Source: G963663495 sp963663495
GTDB lineage: Bacteria; Bacteroidota; Rhodothermia; Rhodothermales; Bin80
Assembly: GCA_963663495.1 (NCBI GenBank)
Contig: OY760427.1
Coordinates: forward strand, 1,984,001 to 2,048,000
Direction of reading: 5' to 3'
Length of the DNA: 64,000 nt
A program made the translations under genes and the position numbers. Positions 12,201 to 24,200 of the stretch are shown here, piece after piece. Every line of letters begins with the position of its first letter. Within the stretch, counting starts at the first letter, position 1. The notes under the pieces are model-generated. The model was not told the origin of the DNA. It ran no database searches and was given only the letters and a program-made list of their open reading frames with translations.

Positions 12201-15200
12201 GGGTGATGCGGCTGCGGTGGTGGTTGCGGATCTGCGGGAGAGTGGTGCGGATGTGCGCATTGAGATCGCCGATGTGACGGATGAGGAGGCGGTAGTGGGG
12301 ATGCTGGGGCGGATTGACGCGGAGCTTCCGCCGCTGGCGGGGGTGATCCACAGCGTGGGAGTGCTATCCGATACGGCGCTGATAAATCAGGACTGGGAGC
12401 GGTTTGAGCGGGTGCTTGGGCCGAAGGTGCTGGGTGCGTGGCGACTGCACCGTGCGACGCTTGACCGGGAGCTTGATCTGTTTGTTCTTTTTTCCAGTCT
12501 GGTGGGTGTCGTCGGGAATCCGGGGCAGGCTAATCACGCGGCGGCGAACGCGTTCCTGGACCAGCTGGCGCGGCACCGCAGGGCATTGGGTCTGCCCGGT
12601 CAGGCCATTGCGTGGGGGGCGTGGTCGGGTGTCGGCGAGGCTGAAGAGCAGCGCGAACGCATCAGCGCGCATGTCACCCGATTAGGCGAGGTCTGGATTA
12701 CTCCAGAGCAGGGTGTAGGTGCCTTTGCGCGGCTCCTGCGTGAGGACATTGGAGCAAGTGTGGTGGCGAGGGTAGACTGGTCGGCGCTACCATTGCGTGC
12801 GCCCTGGCTCGCGGAAGCGGTGGGGCGCGAAGAGGCCCGCTCTTCTGCCACCGATTCAGACGATCTGCTCCGCCAACTCCATCGCCTCTCTTTGGAGGAG
12901 CGCCGGGATGAACTGATCCGGTTCGTACAGGAGCAGGTGGTACAGATTCTGCGCCTGCGCTCTGCTCCCTTGCTCACTACAGGGTTTTTCGAACTGGGCA
13001 TGGACTCGCTGATGGCGGTTGAGCTTCGCAACCGCCTGAATCGGGCGTTCCGGGGAGCATTTGTCGTCTCTAATACGGTGGTGTTTGATCATCCCGATAT
13101 AGCCCGGCTGGCGGAACACCTTGCGGACAAGCTTGCGGGTGTATCCCCGCCGCGGCCGCGGGTGCGCGTCTTGCCCGCGGCCCGCCGCGACGACCGCATA
13201 GCGATCATTGGCATGGCCTGCCGCTTTCCCGGGGCGCCGGATGCCGAGGCATTCTGGGAGCGGCTTCGTTCGGGGGCGGATCTGGTTACGAGGGGGCGTC
13301 CTGACGGGCTTTTTGTGGATGCCGAGACGGAGGAGGCGCGCCCGTTCGGTGCGTATGTGGAGGGACTGGACCGTTTTGATGCGGCATTTTTTCGGATAGC
13401 GCCGGTTGAGGCGGAGTTTTTGGATCCGCAGCAGCGGATGCTGCTGGAGACGAGCTGGTCGGCGCTTGAGGATGCCGGGATCGCCCCGGAGGGGCTACGC
13501 GGAAGCCGGACAGGGGTCTACGGAGGGGTGTGCAGCCACGACTACGAGACCTTGATTGCGACACCTGGCGACGATTCGTCGGTGAATCTTTACAGATCTA
13601 CGGGCATCTCCGCCTCGGCGGCGGTTGGTAGGATAGCGTTCGCGCTTGGTCTGGAGGGTCCGGCGATCACGGTGGATACCGCGTGTTCGTCGTCGCTGGT
13701 TGCGCTGCACCAGGCGGCGGTGGCGCTCCGCGGGGGAGAGGCGGATCTGGCGCTGGCCGGAGGGGTGAACGCGGTCCTGACATTGACCGCTACACGGATC
13801 TTCAGGGACGCCGGCATGCTCGCGGCGGATGGACACTGCAAGACCTTTGATGCAGCAGCCGATGGCTTTGTGCGGGGTGAGGGATGCGGGATGGTTGTGC
13901 TGAAGCGCCTCGCGGACGCAGAGGCGGCGGGAGACCGTATCCTTGCGGTTCTGCTTGGATCGGCGGTGAACCAGGATGGCGCGAGCGCCGGCCTGACGGT
14001 GCCGAACGGCCCGGCCCAGGAGCGTGTGATCAAGGAGGCGCTTGCGCGGGCGGGGGTGGAGGCTTCCTCGGTGGATTATCTGGAGGCGCACGGTACGGGG
14101 ACCGAGCTGGGCGATCCGGTGGAGGTGGAGGCGGCGGCTTCGGTGTACGGTCGCGGCCGGAGTACGGAGCGCCCGCTGCTGATCGGATCCGTGAAGACGA
14201 ATGTGGGCCACCTTGAAGGGGCGGCGGGCGTAGCCGGGCTGATCAAGGCAGTGCTGGCGATGCGGTCGGGAGTGATTCCGCGGCACCTGCACTTTGAGCG
14301 GCCGAATCCGCGGATGGACTGGGATCGCCTTCCCGTCCGGGTGGTCTCGGAGGCTATGCCGTGGCCGGAGGCGGAGCGGCCGCGGCGGGCCGCCGTCAGC
14401 TCGTTCGGATACTCGGGTACGAACGCCCATATGGTGATTGAGGGATACGCGGAGGGGCGCGAACCGCCGCACATTGAACTTCCTGCACTACCGCCGATGA
14501 TCTTGAGTGACCATCTTCCGCAGATCAATGCGGTCCGCAGGCACCGTATGCTGCCGCTGTCCGCGAAGTCTGCAGACGCGCTGCGGCAGCTGGCAGGTCG
14601 GTACGAGGCCATTCTTTCGGACGATACGCCGTTTGCCGACATGGCGTGGACGGCGGGCGTAGGACGGAGCCATTTTCGGCACCGCGCCGGGCTTCTGTTC
14701 AGCGATCGCGCCTCGTTGGAGGTACAACTGAAGAAGGTGGGGCAGGGTACCGCGGTGTTGCCTGCCGAGGGCCCGGTGGTGTTTCTCTACACCGGTCAGG
14801 GAAGCCAGTGGACGGGTATGGGGCGGGAGCTCTATGAGATCGAGCCGGTCTTCCGGGCAATCCTGGACAGGTGTGACGAGGTGTTCCGCCAGGAGCGGGG
14901 TGCGTCGCTGCTGAAGGTGATGTTTGAGGATGCGACCGGGCTGCTGGACCGGACAGAGTGGACACAGCCGGCGCTCTATGCGCTGGAGAGTGGAATCACC
15001 GCACTGTGGGCGAGCGTGGGAGTACGGCCCGACATGGTCTTCGGGCACAGCGTGGGAGAGGTCGCGGCGGCGGCCGCGGCGGGCGCCTTTGACTTGGAGA
15101 CGGGGATGCGGTTTGCCACGCGTCGCGGTGCGCTGATGGGTTCGCTTCCTGTGGGCGGTGCGATGGCGGCGGTATTTGCTTCGTCGGATCGGGTGCGTGA

Positions 15201-18200
15201 TGCGCTTTTGGAGGGCGTAGAGCTGGCAGCCGATAACGGTACGCACCAGGTGGTGACCGGGCCGGAGGCCGCCATGGATGCGCTTATGCAGTCCTTTGAA
15301 GACGAAGGGTTGCGGGTGGTCCGTCTTCAGACGAGCCACGCCTTCCACAGCGCGCTGATGGAGCCGGTGCTGGCGGAGCTGGAAGTGGCGGCGCCCGCGG
15401 GTTCGGCTCCCTCCGTACGGCTGGTAAGCAATGTTACCGGGCGTGTGCTGGAAGGCGCTCCCGACGGAGCGTACTGGCGGCGGCAGGCGCGCGAGCCGGT
15501 CCAGTTTCAGGGGGCAATGCGGACGCTGGCGGCGCAGGAGGCGGGGCTGTTGCTGGAGATTGGGCCGCACGGTGTTTTGGGGCCGATGGCGGCGCTTGCC
15601 TGGCCGCGCGCCGAGGCGCCCACTGTGATTGCGAGCCAGCAGCGCGGCGGGAGCGGGGACTATGCCCTCGCGGTGGCGGGTGCGTACGAGGCGGGTCTTG
15701 ACATTGCCTTTGAGGGTCTGTTTGTCGGGGAGCGGCGGCGGCGGGTCTCGCTGCCTACCTATCCCTTCCAACGGGAGCACTACTGGACCTCCGCCTCTCC
15801 CCGATGGCAGACAGCGAAGGGGCATACGCTTCTTGGGGTGCGGCGGGATTCCCGGGATGGGGAGCATTCTTTTGAGAGACAGCTTCTAAGTCGGGATCCG
15901 GCGTGGCTCGCGGACTGCCGGGTGTTCGGCGAAGTGGTAGCTCCGGGAGCGCTGTACGCGGCGCAGGTGGCGGAGGCGCTTCGGGTAACGCATCACGAGT
16001 TTCCTTTTGTGATGGAGGAGGCCGTGATCACGCGTCCGCTGGTGTTGTCGGATAGCGAGGGTCGGCTGGTCCAGGTGGTGCTTGGCGAGGATCGCACATG
16101 GGTGGTCGTCAGCAGGGACGGCGGGGAGCAATGGCTGACGCATGCCGAAGGTCGGTGGGCACCCATTGCCGTGGCTGCTTCTGAGCCGGCGGATCTCGGC
16201 GTGTTGCAGGCGGCCCTTGTTCAGGTGGATGTGGGCCTTAGGTCAGGTCTTGCCGGGCTTGGGTACGGGCCGGCCTTCTGCGGTTTGGCCCGGCTCTGGT
16301 CGGGCCCTGGCGAGGCACTGGGCGAGGTGGTGCTGCCGGCGGGGACGGATCACAAGAATCTGCTGGCACATCCGGTGCTGCTGGATGCGTGTTTCCAGGT
16401 GTTGGGAGGGATCCCGGATCTGGAAGGAGCCGGGGGCACATGGCTGCCGATCGGCTGGGACCGTCTGGTGCTGTACGATGCGCTACCGGATCGCGTCTAT
16501 TGCCGGGCGCTGTACCGTGGCGAAGAAGGGGGGACGCATCGGATAGAGTATTGGCTTTATACGGAGGCGGGTGAGGAGGTGGCACGCATTCAGGGCTTTG
16601 CACTCAGAAAGGCGAGCCGGGCTGCCTTGTCGGGTGGCCGTCTGAAGGATGCGCTGCACGAGGTGGTGTGGCGCGAGGGGGCGGCGGTGGGAATCCGAGA
16701 GGCGGTGTTCCTTGCCGAACCGCAGGAGATTGCGTCCTGCCTGGGGGCGTTGGAAGGATACCTTGAGGCGGAGGGCTCGGACGCTGCGTCGCTCGCTGCG
16801 TTAGGCCGCGAGTTGGAGCGTGAGGCGCGGCGGCAGTTGCTCCGGGGATTCCGGGAGCTGGGATGGGATCCGAGACCGGGAGACCGTTTTGAGACGGACG
16901 CGCTCCGCGGCCGACTGAAGGTGACAGCGGACCACGGGCAGCTGTTTGCCCGCCTGCTGTCGGTGCTGGAAGAGATGGGGCTTCTTGCCCGGGAAGCGGC
17001 TGGTGCCTGGCGAGTGATAGCCGTTGTGGAGACGCCTGCTGAGCCTGAGCCTGAAGCTGGGCCGACCGAAGCCGTAGAGCTGGATGTACTTCGCCGGTGC
17101 GGGGAGTCGCTCGTCGAGGTGCTGCGCGGCCGCGCCGATGCGCTGGACCTGCTCTTTGGCAGCGAGCCGGGAGCGGCGAGCCTGTATCGCGAGTCGCCCG
17201 CCATGCGGGCGGTGAACCGCATGGCGGCGGACGCCGTGCGCACGGCGGTTGCCGGGTTACCGGAAGGCCGTCCGCTCCGGGTGATGGAGATCGGCGCAGG
17301 GACGGGTGCGACGACATCCGCGCTCCTGGAGATCCTGCCTGCAGGCAGGACAGAATACACCTTCACCGACATCTCAACCGCCTTCTTCCCGGACGCAGGG
17401 CGCGCGTTCGTTGATCGGGGCATGGATGTTCGCTTCCGGGCGCTTGACATCGAACGGGATCCGTCGGAGCAGGGGTTTGCGCTCCACGGCTATGACCTTG
17501 TGGTTGCCGCGAATGTTCTGCATGCGACGCGCGACCTGGGCGATACGCTTGCTCACTGCAGGCGCCTCCTGGCTCCGTCGGGCATGCTGGTGGCCGTCGA
17601 GGAAGCTAAGCGGAAGGTATGGCTGGACCTGACCTTCGGGCTGCTGCCCGGCGAGTGGCGTTTCCGGGACGCGTATCGCACCGACTACGCACTGGTGGGT
17701 CCCCCCGTCTGGCGGCAGGCACTCACGGACTCGGGATTTGCGGGGATGTCCCTGGCCGAGGATCCGTCCGGCGCACTTGTGATTCTGGCCCGGGGGCCAT
17801 CGGAGATGGTGAGGGAAGGCGGGCTGTTCGTGCTGGCGGGAGGAAGCGGACCGGGCGCCGAACTTTCGGAGGAGTTGGCGGAGGAGTTGGATCGTCGGGG
17901 ATGCCAGGCGGTCCAGGGGCCCGCGGAGGGGGGCAGACAGGCGTGGAGCAGGTTCTTTGAGTCGTTGCCCGGCGTGCTGCAGGGTGTGGCGTATCTGGGC
18001 GGGGTCCGGCAGGATGGCGCGGGACTTTCGGCCATGGAGCTTGAGGCAGAGCTGGAGGCCGTGGGTGCGGGTGCGCTGGCGCTTATTCAGGGGATGTCGG
18101 ATGCGGGCGCGTCGCCGGCATCTGGTACCTGGTTTGTAACCCGGGGTGGACAGGTTGTGCATCGGGAGCGCTCCGGTTCACTCGCGGGTGCTTCTTTGTG

Positions 18201-21200
18201 GGGTTTTGCGGGTGTGGTGGATCTGGAGCATGGAGAGCTGGCACCGCGTCTGCTGGACCTGGACCCCGATGCTGCCCCGTCCGCTGCAACACTCGCGGAC
18301 GAACTGCTCTTCCCGGACCGGGAGACGCGCATCGCCTTGCGGAACGGAGCCCGGTTGGTAGCTCGGCTGACGCGTTTGGCCAAGCGGGAGGAGGAATCTG
18401 ATGCCGTCGAATTCTCATTGCGCGCAGATCGGAGCTACCTTATCACGGGTGGCCTCGGAGGGCTGGGGCTGGAGGTGGCGCGCTGGATGGCGGAGGCAGG
18501 AGCCGGAGCCATCGTATTGAATGGCCGGCGCTCACCAGATACGGATGCCAGTGTGCTAATCTCAAGGCTCCGGGAGAGTGGAGCCGAGGTGCACGTTGAG
18601 ATCGCCGACGTGACGGACGAGGAGGCGGTAGCGGGGATGCTCGCGCGCATTGATGCCGAGCTTCCGCCGCTGGTGGGGGTGATCCACAGCGTAGGTACGC
18701 TTGCCGACGCAGCGTTGACGAATCAGGATTGGCAGCGGTTCGAGCGGTTGCTCGGGCCGAAGGCGCTGGGGGCATGGCGACTGCACCGTGCGACGGTTGA
18801 CCGGGAGCTAGACCTGTTTGTTCTTTTCTCCAGCTTAGCGGGCGTTATCGGGAATCCGGGGCAGGCCAATCATGCGGCGGCCAACGCGTTCCTCGACCAG
18901 CTGGCGCGGCACCGTAGAGCGCTGGGTCTGCCGGGGCAGGCCGTAGCGTGGGGGCCGTGGTCGGGTATCGGCGAAGCCGAGGAACATCGCGAGGTCATTG
19001 AGGCGCAATTTGCTTTCTCGGGCGAGCTGTGGATCGTTCCCGAGCAGGGCATCCGTGCCTTGGAATGGCTCGTACGGGAGGAGGTTGGAACGAGCGTGGC
19101 AGCATTTGTAGACTGGTCGGCGCTCCCATTGAGGACTCCTTGGCTCGCAGAAGTGGTGGGGCGCGAAGAAGATCATCCTTCGGCCACCGATCCAGACGAT
19201 CTATACCGCCGACTTGATAGCCTTTCTTTGGAGGAACGCCAGGAAGAACTGATCCGGTTCGTACAAAATCAGGTAGTACAGATTTTGCATCTGCGCACTG
19301 CCCCTTCGCCCACTACGGGGTTTTTCGAGCTGGGCATGAACTCGCTGATGGCAGTCGCGCTTCGCAACCGTCTGAACGGGGCCTTTCGGGGAACATTTGT
19401 TGTCTCAAACACGGCAGTGTTCGATCATCCCGACATAGCTCGGCTGGCGGAGTACCTTTCGGACCAGCTTGCAGGCGTGGCACCGGCGACGCCGCGGGTG
19501 CGCGCTTTGCCCGTCGTCCGCCGCGACGACCGCATTGCGATTGTGGGCATGGCCTGTCGTTTCCCCGGGGCGCCGGATATCAAGGCGTTCTGGGGGCAGC
19601 TTCGTTCCGGAACGAAGCTGGTTACGAGAGGGCGTCCTGACGGGCTTTTCGTGGACGCCGAGACGGAGGACGCCCGTCCGTTCGGTGCCTATGTGGAGGG
19701 TCTGGACCGCTTTGATGCGGCATTTTTCCGGATAGCGCCGGTAGAGGCGGAGTTTTTGGATCCGCAGCAGCGGATGCTGCTGGAGACAAGCTGGTTGGCG
19801 CTTGAGGATGCCGGGATCGCCCCGGACGGGCTACGCGGGAGCCGGACTGCCGTGTACGGTGGAATAGCGACGGGCGATTACGGGAGGCTTATTGGCGATC
19901 CGGGTGACGAGCCATCAACCAATATATACAGGTCTACCGGCATCGCTGCTTCAACGGCAGTGGGTCGGATCGCCTTTGCGCTGGGTCTTGAGGGTCCGGC
20001 CATCACGGTGGACACCGCGTGTTCTTCGTCGCTGGTTGCGCTGCACCAGGCGACATGGGCGCTTCGGCAGGCCGAGGCGGATCTGGCACTGGCGGGAGGG
20101 GTGAACGCGATTCTGACATCAACCCTGACCCAACTGTTCACTGATGCGGGAATGCTCGCAGCAGATGGACGCTGCAAGACATTCGACGCGGCGGCCGACG
20201 GGTACGTGCGGGGGGAGGGATGTGGCATGGTTGTGCTGAAGCGCCTCGCCGACGCAGAGGCGGCGGGAGACCGGATCCTTGCGGTAGTGCTTGGATCGGC
20301 GGTGAACCAGGACGGTGCGAGCGCCGGCTTGACGGTTCCGAACGGCCCGGCGCAGGAGCGTGTGATTGAGGAGGCGCTTGCACGGGCGGGTGTGGAGGCC
20401 TCCACGGTGGATTATCTGGAGGCGCACGGTACAGGGACCGAGCTGGGCGATCCGGTGGAGGTGACAGCAGCAGCTTCGGTGTACGGTCGAGGCCGGAGTC
20501 AGGAGCGTCCGCTGCTGATCGGATCCGTGAAGACGAATGTGGGTCACCTGGAGGCGGCAGCAGGTATTGCGGGGCTGATCAAGGCGGTGCTCGCGATCCG
20601 TACCGGGGAAATTCCGCGGCACCTGCACTTTGAGCGGCCGAACCCGCGGATGGACTGGGAAAATCTTCCGATTCGGGTGACATCGGAGGCTACCCCGTGG
20701 CCGGAGGCGGAGCGGCCGCGGCGGGCCGCCATCAGTTCTTTCGGATATTCGGGCACGAATGCTCATGTCGTGATTGAGGGATACGCGGTGGAGCGCGAGC
20801 CGCCGCACATTGGTCTTCCTGTACTACCGGCACTTGTTCCGGGTGACCGCCTGCGGCCGGCTGATGCTGCGCGCCAGCACCGCCTGCTACCGCTGTCCGC
20901 GAAGTCTGAAGACGCGCTACGGCAGTTGGCAGGCCGGTACGAGGCCGATCTTTTCGACGATACGCTGCTCGCCGACATGGCGTGGACAGCGGGCGTAGGA
21001 CGCAACCACTTCCAAAACCGTGCTGGCCTCGTGTTCACGGATGGCGCCTCGTTGCAGGAGCAGTTGGAAGGGGTGAAGCAGGGGGTAGTATCATCGCCTA
21101 CCACAGGAAGGGTTGCATTCCTCTACACTGGTCAGGGGAGCCAGTGGGCAGGGATGGGGCGGGAGCTTTATGAGATTGAGCCGGTCTTCCGGGCAATCCT

Positions 21201-24200
21201 GGATCGGTGCGAGGAGGTATTCCGCGAAGAGCGGGGCAGGTCGCTGCTGAAGGTGATGTTTGAGGATGCCGAGCTGCTGGACCGCACCGAATGGACGCAG
21301 CCGGCGCTCTATGCGCTGGAGAGCGGGCTGACCGCACTGTGGGGGAGCGTGGGCGTGCGGCCTGATATCGTGTTCGGGCACAGCGTGGGAGAGGTTGCGG
21401 CAGCAGCCGCCGCGGGAGCTTTTGATCTTGAGGCCGGGATGCGGTTTGCCACGCGCCGCGGTGCGCTGATGGGTTCGCTTCCTGCGGGCGGTGCGATGGC
21501 GGCGGTATTTGCTTCGGCGGATCGGGTGCGTGATGCGCTCCGGGAGGGCGTAGAGCTGGCAGCCGACAATGGTCTGCACCAGGTTGTGACCGGGCCGGAG
21601 TCTGCGATGGATGTGCTAACGCAATTCTTTGAGGACGAAGGGTTGCGCGTGGTACGTCTTCAGACGAGCCATGCTTTCCACAGCGCGCTGATGGACCCGG
21701 TGCTGGCGGAGCTGGAAGCGGCGGTGCCTAAAGTTTCGGCCCCTTCCGTACGGTTGGTAAGCAATGTGACGGGGCGCGTGCTGGAACCCGTCCCCGACGG
21801 AGCGTACTGGCGCAGTCAGGCACGCGAACCGGTCCAGTTCCAGAGGGCTATGCGGACGCTGGCGGCACTGGACATAGGGTTGCTCCTGGAGATTGGGCCG
21901 CACGGCGTATTGGGGCCAATGGCGGCGCTGACTTGGCCGCAGCCCGAGTCGCCAACCGTGATTGCGAGCCAGCAGCGCGGCGCAAGCGGAGACTTCGCAG
22001 GCGCGGTGGCGGGTGCGTACGAGGCGGGTCTTGACATTGCCTTTGAGGGGCTGTTTGTGGGGGAGCGGCGGCGGCGGATATCGTTGCCCGCTTATCCCTT
22101 CCAGCGGGAGCGCTACTGGATCTCCACTTCTCCGCGACGGATGTCAGAGGAGGGGCATGTGCTGCTCGGGGTGCGGAGGGACTCCCCGGATGGCGAGCAC
22201 TCGTTCGAGCGACAGCTGTTCGGTCGGGATCCGGCGTGGCTTGCCGATCACCGGGTATTTGGCGAGGTGGTTGCCCCTGGCGCGCTGTACGCGGCGCAGA
22301 TGGCGGAAGCGCTTCGGGAAACGAACCACAAATTTCCGATTGTCCTGGAGGAGACCGCGATTACACGCCCGTTGGTGCTGTCGGATGGCGAAGGCCGGCT
22401 GGTACAGGTGGTGCTCGGCGGGGACCGCACATGGAAGGTCAGTAGCAGAGGTAGCACGGAGCAATGGGAGACGCATACTGAAGGTCGCTGGGCACCCATT
22501 GCGGTAGCTGCTTCTGGGCCGGCAGACCTCGGCGTGTTGCAGGCCGCCCTCGCTCAGGTGGACATGGAGGCACGGTACCTGGAGCTGGATCGCGGCACCG
22601 CGGGGATCGTGTACGGGCCGGCGTTCCGCGGTCTGACCCGGCTCTGGCTGGGCACCGGTGAGGCGCTGGGGGAGGTGGTGCTGCCGGCGGGAACGGATCG
22701 CAGAAATCTTCTCATACATCCGGCGCTGCTGGATGCGTGTTTCCAGGTGTTGAGAGGTCTGCCGGATCTTGACGGGGGCACATGGTTGCCAACCGGCTGG
22801 GATCGCTTCATCCTGTACAGGGCGCTACCGGATCGTATCTTTTGCCGCGTACTGGACCGCGGCGAGGAAGGGAGGACACGTACAGTCGATTTTTGGCTTT
22901 ACACGGGAACGGGTGAGGAGCTGGCGCGCATTGAAGGCTTCAGGCTCAGACAAGCGAGCCGGGCTGCCCTGTCGGGTGGTCGTTTGGAGGATATGCTGCA
23001 CGAGGTGGTGTGGCGTGAGGGGGCGGCGGTGGGACTTCGAGAGGCGGTATTTCTCGGCGAGCCGCAGGAGATTGCGTCTGGTCTAAGGGTGTTGGAAGGA
23101 TACTTTGAGGAGGGACGATCGGACACTGTGCTGGAGCGAGAGGCTCGGTGGCATCTGCTACGCGGATTGCGGCAGCTGGGATGGAAGCTCCGTCCGGGAG
23201 ATCGTTTTGAGACGGATGCGCTCCGCCGCCGGCTGAAGGTGACAGAGGACCACGGGCAGCTGTTCGGAAGGCTGCTGTCGGTGCTGGAAGAGATGGGGTT
23301 TCTTGCCCGAGAAGCGGCTGGTGCCTGGCAAGTAATAGCTGCGCTGGAACCGTCTGCAGAGTCTGAAGCTGGGCCGACCGAATCCATAGAGCTGGATGTA
23401 CTTCGCCGGTGCGGGGAGTCGTTCGCCGAGGTACTGCGGGGCCGCACCGATGCGCTGGACCTGCTCTATGGAGGCGAGCCCGGAGCGGCAGAGCTGTACC
23501 GCGGGTCGGCCGCCAAGCGGGCAGTGAACCGCATGGTAGCCGAAGCCGTGCGCACGGGGTCCGCCGCGCTGCCGGAAGGTCGTCCGCTACGGGTAATTGA
23601 AATAGGTGCAGGGACGGGTGCGACGACATCCGCGCTCCTGGAGGTACTGCCGGCAGACCGGACCGAATACACCTTCACCGATATCTCAACGGACTCGTTC
23701 CCGGATGCGGAGCGGGAGTTTGCCGACCGGGGCGTGGAACTTTGCTTCCGGGCGCTTAACATTGAACGGGATCCATCGGAGCAGGGGTTTGCGCTCCACG
23801 GCTACGACATTGTGATCGCCGCGAATGTCCTGCATGCTACCCGCGCCCTGGGCGAAACGCTCGCCCATTGCCGGCGCCTCCTGGCCCCGTCTGGCATGCT
23901 GGTGGCCGTTGAGGAAGCCGATCGGAAGGTATGGCGGGATCTGACCTTCGGGCTGTTGCCCGGCTGGTGGCGTTTCCGGGACGAGTATCGCACCGACTAC
24001 GCGCTGGTTGCCCCTTCCGTGTGGCGGCAGGTGCTAACGGACACCGGGTATGCAGGGATGTCGGTGGTTGAGGATCCGTCCGGGGCGCTAATGATCCTGG
24101 CGCGTGGGCCATCAGAGGTGGTGGCGGAGGGCGGGCTGTTCGTGCTGGCGGGAGGAGGCGGACTGGGCTCTGAGCTGGTAGGGGAGCTGGTAGAGGAGCT

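Larger units (their letters stand above)
13195..19530 (+). other. PKS module 3: KS-AT-DH(H to C)-cMT-psiKR-KR-ACP, no ER
   Basis: The KS (13195-about 14445) has Cys 13684, His 14089 and His 14209. The AT (about 14773-15750) has Ser 15049 and HAFH from 15337. The DH (15823-about 16630) has Cys at 15916 in place of the catalytic His, although Asp 16384 in DACFQ is kept. The cMT (about 16640-17810) has Glu 17287 followed by GAGTG. The psiKR (about 17810-18360) runs straight into the KR at 18424 without an ER. The KR has His at 18871 in place of Tyr. The ACP (about 19246-19480) has GMNSL, with Asn at 19339 before the Ser at 19342. Three departures from consensus meet in one module. Predicted output is an alpha-methyl beta-hydroxy unit. 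Confidence 0.95.

Noticed and set aside
14488..15867. Long antisense open frame (459 codons) on the - strand across the AT and DH of module 3
   Set aside because: The same kind of antisense frame recurs at the same place in other modules (for example 7264-8283 and 27301-28557). It is a by-product of high-GC codon use opposite a conserved coding strand. Its translation is rich in Arg, Pro and His and shows no known domain.
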